Positions 1 through 5,659 of a stretch of DNA of 7,499 nucleotides are shown one piece after another (position 1 is the first letter of the stretch; each line of letters opens with the position of its first letter). The DNA lies in NCBI GenBank assembly GCA_020630305.1, contig JAHDBQ010000039.1, positions 1-7,499 on the forward strand, in the 5' to 3' direction. The notes under the pieces were generated by a model. That model was not told the DNA's origin. It was given only the letters and a program-made list of their open reading frames with translations, and ran no database searches. The DNA is from Alphaproteobacteria bacterium. GTDB taxonomy: Bacteria; Pseudomonadota; Alphaproteobacteria; Rickettsiales; Rickettsiaceae. The position numbers and the translations under genes are program-made.

Positions 1-1
1 G

Positions 2-166
2 TCGGTGCCGCCCTGGCCGTCGCTAATGAACGAAATTATCTGGCGCAGTTTCGCAGAGAGTACATGGGTGAATTTTAAGGTGTTTGGCGCACTACCAATT
101 ACAATAATATTTGTATTGATGCAAATGCCATTCATACTTAAGAATCAGCTTAAAACAGATGAGTAA
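2..166 (+). CDS. yciB: Septation protein A (YciB/IspZ), C-terminal end only
   Basis: This is the last 54 codons of a gene that starts before the window. The reading frame that begins at base 2 encodes NEIIWRSF, then TWVNFKVFGALPITIIF, then a short basic tail ending in KTDE. The NE-x-x-WR, WVNFKVFG and LPITxIF blocks are characteristic of the C-terminus of YciB/IspZ, an inner-membrane protein with several helices linked to cell-envelope and septum formation. The last helix (IIFVLMQMPFIL) is visible. The first seven or so codons in this frame read SVPPWPS, which is unlike the hydrophobic helix expected here. The overlapping frame from base 1 reads VGAALAVANE, which fits the family better, so a frameshift in about bases 20-35 is likely. 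No terminator follows the stop codon. The family call is confident from frame 2; the integrity of the gene is doubtful. Confidence 0.85.
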   Translation, partial: SVPPWPSLMNEIIWRSFAESTWVNFKVFGALPITIIFVLMQMPFILKNQLKTDE

Positions 167-241
167 TGGCCAGAGTAAAGGCGGTTTTATTTGACAAATT
201 ATTATATTTAATAAAAAAATCAACAGAGCTGATAAGTCTGC

Positions 242-270
242 TTGAATAAAAATAAATAACGATGTATGAT
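242..270 (+). promoter_or_regulatory. Putative sigma70-type promoter of the YfgM-like/bamB operon
   Basis: A -35 box TTGAAT (242-247) and a -10 box TATGAT (265-270) are separated by exactly 17 bases. They match the consensus hexamers at 4 of 6 and 5 of 6 positions. Transcription would start near 277 and leave a leader of about 75 bases before the GTG start at 351. AT-rich sequence produces chance matches, but the spacing and position are good. The TTGACA at 191-196 is an alternative -35, but I see only A-rich sequence where its -10 should be. Confidence 0.5.
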
Positions 271-284
271 GTGTTTTGAGCGCT

Positions 285-309
285 GCTAGTAACTGATAAA
301 GGTTACAGC
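285..309 (+). promoter_or_regulatory. Small hairpin in the 5' leader of the YfgM-like gene
   Basis: GCT plus GTAAC (285-287 and 289-293, with A288 bulged) can pair with GTTACAGC (302-309), giving eight base pairs around an 8-base loop. It lies between the putative transcription start near 277 and the ribosome binding site near 333-341. No U-run follows, so it is not a terminator. Whether it regulates anything is unknown. Confidence 0.3.
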
Positions 310-350
310 TCTGAGTCAAATTATTATTAACAAGAGAAAGGTTTCACATT

Positions 351-998
351 GTGGATATTTTAGAAGAAGTATTAGATGATACAAAACAAGCTAGTAGAAT
401 TTCTTTTTTTGAAGATGTTCTGCCAAGGGTTGTCATGATATCGCTAATGCTAACAATTGGTATTGGTGCATATTATTGGAATCAAAATAGGCTTGCGACC
501 AAGTATCAGGGGTATGGTGATAGATTTACTCGTGTAATGGATAAATCTTTTGGTGATGAATTTTTTAAAAAAAGCTCCTTGGAGCATTTGATTGAAGATG
601 AAGAAGAGGGGTTTAAAGACTTAGCTCAGATCCAATTTTTTATTGATCAGATGAGCAAAAACTCCACAGAAGGTTCGCTAAAACAGCTTGAAATTATCAT
701 TAATGGCGATGATTATAATAAAATTACAAATTCTTATGCTAGAATATTATGGTTATCAGTAATTTTAGATAGAGATAAGATTTTAGATGAGGATCAAAAA
801 AAGGCAGCAGAGTATTTAAACTATTTTACCGAAGAAAATCAAGTGTTTTTTGCTAGCGCTATGCTTATGAAATCTATGTTTTATAAAAAAACCGGGAAGC
901 AGGATTTGGCTAAAGAAAGTGCAAATAAGTTGCTAAGTCTAGAAGATGCTCCTACATCACTTAAGAATCAAGCAAGGGCTGTGATTGCAAGCCTTTAA
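351..998 (+). CDS. YfgM/DUF2659-like membrane-anchored tetratricopeptide protein
   Basis: The product is 215 aa, with a GTG start preceded by AGAGAAAGG at 333-341 (9-base spacer). The N-terminus (MDILEEVLDD) is acidic and cytoplasmic-looking. One hydrophobic segment follows at about residues 23-43 (VLPRVVMISLMLTIGIGAYY), then a soluble, mainly helical domain rich in Lys, Glu and Ala that continues to the end. The C-terminal part (LMKSMFYKKTGKQDLAKESA) looks like a TPR helix pair. This layout matches the tetratricopeptide_21/YfgM family and the rickettsial DUF2659 proteins: an N-terminal membrane anchor with a periplasmic helical repeat domain. In E. coli, YfgM associates with SecYEG and periplasmic chaperones and its gene lies just upstream of bamB, as here. 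The bamB start is only 25 bases after the stop, so the two are probably cotranscribed. The family call is fairly secure; the molecular role here is inferred from context. Confidence 0.75.
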   Translation: MDILEEVLDDTKQASRISFFEDVLPRVVMISLMLTIGIGAYYWNQNRLATKYQGYGDRFTRVMDKSFGDEFFKKSSLEHLIEDEEEGFKDLAQIQFFIDQMSKNSTEGSLKQLEIIINGDDYNKITNSYARILWLSVILDRDKILDEDQKKAAEYLNYFTEENQVFFASAMLMKSMFYKKTGKQDLAKESANKLLSLEDAPTSLKNQARAVIASL

Positions 999-1023
999 AA
1001 GAAAAGCGAGAGAAAAAATAATT

Positions 1024-2250
1024 ATGAAAAAAATAGTAACATTATCCGTGCTTCTGGCTTCAATCACAAGTTGTGATTATATTGGTAGCACAAGGGTTAA
1101 AAACCTAATTGACCTAACTACAAAGCTTGAAAATCAAGCCAGTACTGAATCCGTTAATCTAGGTAGCGTTTCAAATGTGGATGTTTATAGTAGCAGGAGT
1201 TATTCTAGAGTTACTCAAGGTAATATTATTGGACAGCCAGAGATTGTAAATAATATAGCCTACAGCATAGATGAAAAAGGCTATGCATCTGCATATGCTT
1301 TAGATAAAAGAAAGCTATTATGGCGCGAGGATGTTAGTAAGAGTATTGAAAAGAATTTCTCTTCTGGTGGGATTCTGCACTATAGAGGTAATATATATAT
1401 TGCTAATGGTTCTAGAGATTTAATTATACTGGATGCCAAGAACGGTAACGAAATAATTCGTAAAACTTTTCCTGATATAATAAGAAGTAAGCCTGCTATT
1501 ATTGGTGACTTAATTATTGCCCAGACTATTAGCAATCAAGTGATAGCTTATAATATAAATAGCTCGGAATTTGAATGGATCCATGAAGGCAATCAGGAGT
1601 CAATCGCGTCAAGAGCTGATGCGCATCCGATTGTCCACAAAAGTAATATCTTGGTTAGTTACAGCTCGGGTGAAGTTGTGTACTTAAACAAAAATGGCCA
1701 GGAATTGTGGCGCTATTATCTTGCAGATGTAAACGCATCTGTAAGCAGCCCAGGATTTGACTCTGAGATTGTTTTGACAACTCCAATAATTGAAGGCGAC
1801 AATGTATATTTTGCGACAAGTAGAAATAAAATATTGAAGATTAATCTTAATAATGGAACCACTATTTGGAGCAAAGATGCAGAAGATATTCAGTCTATGC
1901 AAATCCTAGGTAATAGCTTGTTTGTAACAAATAATGCAAGGCAAATTGCTGCATTGTCTCTTGGTAACGGTTCTGTGAAATGGGCTGGAGATTTGATCTC
2001 AGAATCATATAGAAAGGCAAGAAAACCGAAGCCCACTTTGTTTCAGGCGCCGTTTTTATCAAAATCAAAAAATGGTGGTAATGCTGTAAATGTAGTTGCT
2101 GCAAATGGTGAGTTATATCATTTTCCGATGAGTGCTGGGAAATTACCTAATAAACCTATTATACTTTCTATCAAAGAAGAGGTGAGTTATTTTTGGACAG
2201 ACCAGGCTGGAAGATTATACTTTGTAATTCGTAATTTCTTCAGGTTTTGA
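1024..2250 (+). CDS. bamB: Outer-membrane assembly lipoprotein BamB (PQQ-like beta-propeller)
   Basis: The product is 408 aa from the ATG at 1024. An in-frame ATG at 985 overlaps the previous gene and would bury the signal peptide, so 1024 is preferred; a weak purine-rich site (AGCGAGAG, 1005-1012) precedes it. MKKIVTLSVLLASITSC is a type II lipoprotein signal with lipobox I14-T15-S16-C17, so C17 should be lipidated. Repeats with the PQQ-propeller pattern follow: ALDKRKLLW, ILDAKNGNEI, YNINSSEFEW, LNKNGQELW, INLNNGTTIW and LSLGNGSVKW. BamB is the propeller lipoprotein that binds BamA and aids beta-barrel insertion in the outer membrane; the YfgM-like neighbour supports the call. The residue after C17 is Asp, an inner-membrane retention signal in enterobacteria. 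The last eight residues (VIRNFFRF) appear to come from a frame changed by a 7-base duplication at 2224-2237. The der gene that often follows bamB is absent. Confidence 0.88.
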   Translation: MKKIVTLSVLLASITSCDYIGSTRVKNLIDLTTKLENQASTESVNLGSVSNVDVYSSRSYSRVTQGNIIGQPEIVNNIAYSIDEKGYASAYALDKRKLLWREDVSKSIEKNFSSGGILHYRGNIYIANGSRDLIILDAKNGNEIIRKTFPDIIRSKPAIIGDLIIAQTISNQVIAYNINSSEFEWIHEGNQESIASRADAHPIVHKSNILVSYSSGEVVYLNKNGQELWRYYLADVNASVSSPGFDSEIVLTTPIIEGDNVYFATSRNKILKINLNNGTTIWSKDAEDIQSMQILGNSLFVTNNARQIAALSLGNGSVKWAGDLISESYRKARKPKPTLFQAPFLSKSKNGGNAVNVVAANGELYHFPMSAGKLPNKPIILSIKEEVSYFWTDQAGRLYFVIRNFFRF

Positions 2251-2280
2251 TATTGCAAAGAAGTAGTTAGATAGTATTTG

Positions 2281-2299
2281 TTATAGTAAATATCTATAA
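2281..2299. repeat. Inverted repeat just downstream of bamB
   Basis: TTATAG (2281-2286) and CTATAA (2294-2299) form a perfect 6-base inverted repeat around a 7-base spacer. It lies about 30 bases after the bamB stop. It has no GC-rich stem and no T-run directly after it, so at most it is a weak transcript-end structure. Confidence 0.3.
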
Positions 2300-2461
2300 G
2301 GCCTGCAAATTTCTATTTTCTCTTTTATATAGCGAACACAAAACATGAACTCGAGCCCGCGGATGAATCAGGTAGGCTATTTTATAAGCATTAAAAGAAA
2401 CTGGCTAGTGCAGAATGGAATCTGGAAAAACTCGATAACACGTGGATTTCACCATAGTTGT

Positions 2462-2490
2462 TCAAAATATTTAAATTATAAATATTTTGA
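2462..2490. repeat. Perfect 12-base AT-rich inverted repeat upstream of recF
   Basis: TCAAAATATTTA (2462-2473) and TAAATATTTTGA (2479-2490) are exact reverse complements around the 5-base spacer AATTA. The centre lies about 75 bases before the recF start. The stem is almost all A:T and no T-run follows, so it is a poor terminator. A dimeric repressor site, an mRNA-end hairpin or a chance palindrome in AT-rich DNA are possible. Confidence 0.5.
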
Positions 2491-2550
2491 TAAGCACCTT
2501 TGCATCTAGGTAAGCTACTTGGTTAAGAAGAAATTATAATTGTCATTACG

Positions 2551-3642
2551 ATGAAAAAAATATATCTAGAAAATATTACGGCTAGTAATTATCGCAACTT
2601 TACCGACCTGTCTTTAGAATTTTCTGATGGCGTGAATATTATTGTTGGCCCTAATGGCAGTGGGAAAACTAATATATTAGAGTCAATATCTTACCTCTCT
2701 CCTGGGCGCGGTCTCAAGAGCGCAAAATTTGACGAGCTAGTTAATAATCAAAAGTCCAGCGTAGGCTGGGAAACTAAATTCAAGCTAAATAGTAAACTTG
2801 GCACTGCCGAGATTCATTCTATATATCATGTACAAAAAAATAGTCGCAAGATAAATTATAATGGCTCGAAAATGAGCGCGCCAGAATTAACCGCTCTGCT
2901 TAATGTTATGTGGCTTACGCCGCAAATGGAAGGTGTGTTCTTAGATTCTGCTAGCAATAGAAGGCGTTTTTTTGACCGCATTGTATTTAACTTTGACTCT
3001 AGCCATGCAAAAAGAGTTACGCATTATGAGCATTTTATAAGAGAGCGCAATAAAGTGCTAGCTGATAGTTTCGGTGGGCAGGACCAAGTCAGCGCATCTT
3101 GGCTTGATAATTTAGAGGCAAAAATTACCGAGCACGCAAAAGAAACACACTCAGCAAGGCGTAAGGTTCTTGCGCATATGCAAGAGGCAATCGATGATCT
3201 TGAAACCAAATTCACTAAACCTAATTTAACGCTTAGCCCTTTACAAGATGAAGGGAGTGATGAGTTCCCGGATGATTATCAGCAAATATTAAAAATGAAC
3301 CGCGTAAAAGATGCTAAAAGCGGTAGGTCTACATTTGGCGTTCATAAAACTGATTTGATAGTTTTTCATAAGGAAAAAAATCGCCAAGCAAAAATATGTT
3401 CTACTGGAGAGCAAAAAGCATTGTTAATATCTATTATACTTGCTATTATAGAATCGATGATAAAAAACACTAAATCTAAACCAATATTATTACTGGATGA
3501 GATCTTTGTGCATTTAGATGATATGCGCGCAAATTATTTATCTAAATATATAATGGAAACCAACTTGCAGACATTCATAACTACAACTGATACTAATGCA
3601 CTGCAAGATTTAGCAAAAAATGCACATATAATAGAATTGTAA
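2551..3642 (+). CDS. recF: DNA replication and repair protein RecF
   Basis: The product is 363 aa, the usual RecF length. It opens with the SMC/ABC-like N-terminus (ITASNYRNF) and a Walker A GPNGSGKT at residues 33-40, followed by SPGRGLKSAKFDEL. WLTPQM (121-126) and the nearby NRRRFFDR block are typical of RecF. The ABC signature STGEQKALLISIILA starts at about 284, and Walker B PILLLDE is at 311-317 with the D-loop HLDD just after. RecF binds DNA near gaps and, with RecO and RecR, loads RecA; it acts in the cytoplasm. The ATG is the only plausible start, because an in-frame stop lies at 2524-2526 with no other start codon between. No good Shine-Dalgarno sequence is present at normal spacing; AAGAAG at 2525-2530 is about 20 bases away. 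It is not beside dnaN or gyrB here; lipA follows after 9 bases. Confidence 0.95.
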   Translation: MKKIYLENITASNYRNFTDLSLEFSDGVNIIVGPNGSGKTNILESISYLSPGRGLKSAKFDELVNNQKSSVGWETKFKLNSKLGTAEIHSIYHVQKNSRKINYNGSKMSAPELTALLNVMWLTPQMEGVFLDSASNRRRFFDRIVFNFDSSHAKRVTHYEHFIRERNKVLADSFGGQDQVSASWLDNLEAKITEHAKETHSARRKVLAHMQEAIDDLETKFTKPNLTLSPLQDEGSDEFPDDYQQILKMNRVKDAKSGRSTFGVHKTDLIVFHKEKNRQAKICSTGEQKALLISIILAIIESMIKNTKSKPILLLDEIFVHLDDMRANYLSKYIMETNLQTFITTTDTNALQDLAKNAHIIEL

Positions 3643-3651
3643 AACTAAATT

Positions 3652-4542
3652 ATGAGCCAGACATTAAAAAAACCAGATTGGATAAGAGTGAAAGCCCCTG
3701 TTTCTGAAGGTTATCATAGTACCAAGAAGCTGGTTAAGGATCTTAAATTAAACACTGTGTGTGAAGAGGCAGCTTGCCCGAACATTGGTGAATGCTGGGA
3801 GAAGAAGCATGCGACGGTAATGATACTAGGCTCTATTTGCACGAGAGCATGTGCATTTTGTAACGTAGCAACTGGTCGGCCAGACCTGCTAGATCCTCAC
3901 GAGCCAGAGCGCCTAGCAGAAGGTGTTGGTAAACTTGGCCTTGAGCATGTTGTAATAACTTCAGTAGATAGAGATGATCTACCAGATGGAGGGGCGGAGC
4001 ATTTTGCTCGCTGTATTAAAGAGATAAGAAAAGCAGCGCCTGAAACAACAATCGAGATTCTAACTCCTGATTTCCTCAGAAAAGAAGGTGCGCTAGAGAT
4101 TGTTGTTGAGGCAAAGCCGGATGTATATAATCATAATATTGAAACTGTACCTTCTTTATATAAAACGATTCGTCCAGGAGCTAGATATTTTCATTCGCTG
4201 AATTTACTGCATAATGTAAAAAAACTGGATCCTGAGATATTTACCAAGTCGGGTCTTATGGTCGGCCTTGGTGAGACTAATGATGAAGTCTTGCAGCTTA
4301 TGGAAGATCTTAGGTCCGCAAATGTTGATTTTATTACAATAGGACAATATCTGCAACCAACTAAAAAGCATGCCAGTGTTGACAGGTTCGTTACGCCAGA
4401 TGAATTTAAATATCTAGAAAGCTCTGCAAAGGCTAAAGGCTTCTTGATGGTTTCTGCGTCACCGCTTACTAGGTCCTCTTATCATGCAGGTGATGATTTT
4501 CAAAAACTCAAGCAGGCGCGTATGGAAATGCTTGCAGTATAG
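3652..4542 (+). CDS. lipA: Lipoyl synthase
   Basis: The product is 296 aa. LipA is a radical SAM enzyme that inserts two sulfur atoms into protein-bound octanoyl groups to make the lipoyl cofactor of pyruvate and 2-oxoglutarate dehydrogenases and the glycine cleavage system. All ligands of both iron-sulfur clusters are visible. The auxiliary cluster cysteines are C37, C42 and C48 in [12 protein letters not shown]. The radical SAM CxxxCxxC is C63, C67 and C70 in CTRACAFC. The C-terminal RSSYHA motif (serines 275-276) supplies the conserved serine ligand of the auxiliary cluster. The [10 protein letters not shown] and NHNIETVP blocks are also typical. The ATG is 9 bases after the recF stop with little ribosome binding sequence, so translation may be coupled to recF. 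A COQ10/RatA-family gene follows, an order I recall from other alphaproteobacteria. The gene looks complete and functional. Confidence 0.97.
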   Translation: MSQTLKKPDWIRVKAPVSEGYHSTKKLVKDLKLNTVCEEAACPNIGECWEKKHATVMILGSICTRACAFCNVATGRPDLLDPHEPERLAEGVGKLGLEHVVITSVDRDDLPDGGAEHFARCIKEIRKAAPETTIEILTPDFLRKEGALEIVVEAKPDVYNHNIETVPSLYKTIRPGARYFHSLNLLHNVKKLDPEIFTKSGLMVGLGETNDEVLQLMEDLRSANVDFITIGQYLQPTKKHASVDRFVTPDEFKYLESSAKAKGFLMVSASPLTRSSYHAGDDFQKLKQARMEMLAV

Positions 4543-4604
4543 AATAGCTGTCTAACATGATAGCTGCTATAAAAAATTATAATTAATTGAAGGAAAAAGA
4601 TTTT

Positions 4605-5051
4605 ATGAGATCTTATGAACTAACAAAAATAATGCCATATGATGCAAAATTAGTGCGTGATGTGATATTAGATGTAGAAAAATACCCATTATTTTTGCCA
4701 TATTGCAAAAATGCACAAATTCTTAAGAAGAATGGTGACTACTTTTTAGCGAAAATGCAAGTAACATATAAAAACTACTCTGGAAGCTACATTTCAAGGG
4801 TTTTCTCTGGCGAAGAAAATGATGAATATATTATTAAAGTTGACGCAGTTTCAGGGCCATTTAGGCACTTAAACAATATCTGGACGATAAAATCAGTAAA
4901 TAATGAGGCCAAAGTGCATTTTTCTATTGATTTTCAGTTTAAATCAGGGATACTAGATAAGGTTATAGGTTTAATGTTCTCTCGCATTGCGAAGAAAATC
5001 ACCAATGCTTTTGAGTCAAGAGCCGGTGAAATTCATGCTAGAAGAAGCTAA
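4605..5051 (+). CDS. COQ10/RatA-family START-domain protein
   Basis: The product is 148 aa from the ATG at 4605, which has GAAGGA at 4589-4594 (10-base spacer). A TTG start at 4587 would add six residues but would overlap this ribosome binding site. The protein is one START-like (polyketide cyclase/COQ10) domain. The usual landmarks are present: DVEKYPLFLPYC (23-34), GPFRHLN (84-90), and FQFKSGIL (110-117) before the long C-terminal helix. Members bind hydrophobic ligands. The mitochondrial and alphaproteobacterial members assist ubiquinone function in respiration, and the E. coli member RatA was described as a ribosome-association toxin. With lipA upstream in an energy-metabolism context, the quinone-binding role is the better inference. 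No antitoxin partner (RatB-like) is present. The 62-base gap after lipA contains no terminator, so cotranscription is possible. Confidence 0.88.
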   Translation: MRSYELTKIMPYDAKLVRDVILDVEKYPLFLPYCKNAQILKKNGDYFLAKMQVTYKNYSGSYISRVFSGEENDEYIIKVDAVSGPFRHLNNIWTIKSVNNEAKVHFSIDFQFKSGILDKVIGLMFSRIAKKITNAFESRAGEIHARRS

Positions 5052-5113
5052 AATTTTACCAATACTTATAACAAAAGCTTATATTTATATTTAAGTCATT
5101 TTGGGAAGATATA

Positions 5114-5140
5114 TTGAGTCAAAATAGCTTAGTGTATTTA
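5114..5140 (+). promoter_or_regulatory. Possible promoter of the HU gene
   Basis: TTGAGT (5114-5119) and TATTTA (5135-5140) resemble -35 and -10 boxes but are only 15 bases apart, which is short. The 135-base AT-rich gap after the coq10-like gene and the independent terminator after HU suggest that HU has its own promoter. Its exact position is uncertain. Confidence 0.25.
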
Positions 5141-5143
5141 TTT

Positions 5144-5153
5144 TAAACGTTTA
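5144..5153. repeat. 10-base palindrome upstream of the HU gene
   Basis: TAAACGTTTA is a perfect palindrome 33 bases before the HU start codon and just after the candidate -10 box, where an operator could sit. A single 10-base palindrome in AT-rich sequence is weak evidence of function. Confidence 0.25.
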
Positions 5154-5186
5154 TTTTTGTAAAAAATTATTTTAAGGAGTAAAATC

Positions 5187-5459
5187 ATGAACAAAGGAGA
5201 ATTTGTATCATTCATAGCAAGCAATAACAATTGTACTAAAGCTGAAGCAGAAAGATCAATAGATATGTTTACAAGCTCAGTGCTAGAAGCGCTGTCGAAA
5301 GGTAAAGGAGTTTCTTTGGTTGGTTTCGGTAGTTTTACAGTTTCTCATGTTGCTGCAAGAACTGGTCATAACCCAAAAACTGGTAAACCAATTAAAATTG
5401 CTGCTCGTAACCAAGCTAAATTTAAAGCTGGCCAAAAAATGAAAGATGCTTGTAATTAA
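5187..5459 (+). CDS. HU-family DNA-binding protein
   Basis: The product is 90 aa, the standard size of HU/IHF-family proteins. The N-terminus MNKGEFVSFIA matches the first helix of HU. GFGSF (46-50) starts the beta-sheet, and the DNA-binding arm RTGHNPKTGKPIKI (58-71) carries the conserved Pro63 that intercalates into DNA. The protein acts as a homodimer that bends and compacts DNA in the nucleoid. The Shine-Dalgarno AAGGAG (5174-5179, 7-base spacer) is the strongest in the window and suggests abundant expression. The sequence looks more like HU than like IHF alpha or beta, and I would not choose between the names hupA and hupB. An odd point is Cys6-type cysteine use: C16 and C89 are present in a family that often lacks cysteine. 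The gene is probably monocistronic, ending at the terminator at 5588-5623. Confidence 0.95.
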   Translation: MNKGEFVSFIASNNNCTKAEAERSIDMFTSSVLEALSKGKGVSLVGFGSFTVSHVAARTGHNPKTGKPIKIAARNQAKFKAGQKMKDACN

Positions 5460-5587
5460 TAGTTATCATATTTGGTGAAAAGCTCAAAAAACAAAAACAT
5501 AGTACTTAAAAAAAATGAGTATTGCTTTTTGCATTTTGCAGAATAATGTTTTTTTTATGAAGAGTTTGTTATCAAATTTCATTTTAC
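5460..5587 (+). other. Long 3' untranslated region of the HU transcript
   Basis: About 128 bases separate the HU stop from its terminator. The stretch is A- and T-rich with a weak imperfect hairpin (AGTACTT with GAGTATT, about 5500-5523). A reading frame at 5515-5727 starts here but runs through the terminator and into priA in another frame, so I do not treat it as a gene. A 3'-UTR-derived small RNA is conceivable but unsupported. Confidence 0.35.
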
Positions 5588-5623
5588 AAATGCGTTTAAG
5601 GTCTTCCTTAAGCGCATTTTTTT
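5588..5623 (+). terminator. Strong rho-independent terminator after the HU gene
   Basis: AAATGCGTTTAAGG (5588-5601) pairs with CCTTAAGCGCATTT (5606-5619) over 14 positions with one T:G wobble. The loop is TCTT, and a run of seven Ts (5617-5623) overlaps the stem base. This is a clear intrinsic terminator for + strand transcription. It isolates priA, which starts 36 bases later, from HU transcription. Confidence 0.92.
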
Positions 5624-5659
5624 ATTTATTATATATATTTATACAAACATTTTTCTTTT

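Larger units (their letters stand above)
167..350 (+). other. Intergenic region between yciB and the YfgM-like gene
   Basis: These 184 bases hold no supportable gene. A minus-strand reading frame at 92-319 has no ribosome binding site or recognisable protein and overlaps the end of yciB. The region contains an isolated perfect -35-like TTGACA at 191-196 with no good -10 box at the right distance, a better promoter at 242-270, and a small leader hairpin at 285-309. No intrinsic terminator for yciB is visible. Confidence 0.6.
2251..2550 (+). other. 300-base intergenic region between bamB and recF
   Basis: I see no recognisable gene, tRNA or intrinsic terminator on either strand. It holds an inverted repeat at 2281-2299, a GC-rich patch at about 2350-2378, and a longer AT palindrome at 2462-2490. 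A 54-codon reading frame at 2345-2509 starts at an ATG without a clear ribosome binding site. It would encode a basic, aromatic-rich peptide beginning MNSSPRMNQVGYF that I do not recognise. The region must also hold any recF promoter, but no hexamer pair with good spacing stands out. Decay of a former gene or an unrecognised small RNA are both possible. Confidence 0.5.

Noticed and set aside
191..196. Perfect TTGACA as the main -35 box of the first operon
   Set aside because: No acceptable -10 hexamer lies 16-18 bases downstream; the pair at 242-270 fits better.
92..319. 75-codon minus-strand reading frame
   Set aside because: It overlaps the yciB end, covers the promoter region, lacks a ribosome binding site, and its hydrophobic, isoleucine-rich translation is what reversed AT-rich DNA gives by chance.
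985..1023. Upstream in-frame ATG for bamB
   Set aside because: It would overlap the previous gene and put charged residues (MQAFKRKAREKII) before a perfect lipoprotein signal peptide that starts at 1024.
1684..2104. Minus-strand reading frames inside bamB
   Set aside because: They are shadows of bamB with no start signals or recognisable protein content.
2251..2550. Possible oriC next to recF
   Set aside because: No cluster of TTATNCACA-type DnaA boxes is present and neither dnaA nor dnaN is nearby; recF position alone is not evidence.
3024..3215. Minus-strand reading frame inside recF
   Set aside because: It lies wholly within recF, which has all expected motifs on the + strand.
4544..4571. 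Possible terminator between lipA and the coq10-like gene
   Set aside because: Only a 5-base stem (ATAGC with GCTAT) with a large loop can form, and an A-run rather than a T-run follows.
4587..4604. TTG start for the coq10-like gene
   Set aside because: The ATG at 4605 has GAAGGA at the right distance, and the TTG itself overlaps that site.
4605..5051. RatA-RatB toxin-antitoxin pair
   Set aside because: The RatA-like protein stands alone; no small RatB-like partner follows, and the family is better explained as a COQ10-type quinone-binding protein in this group.
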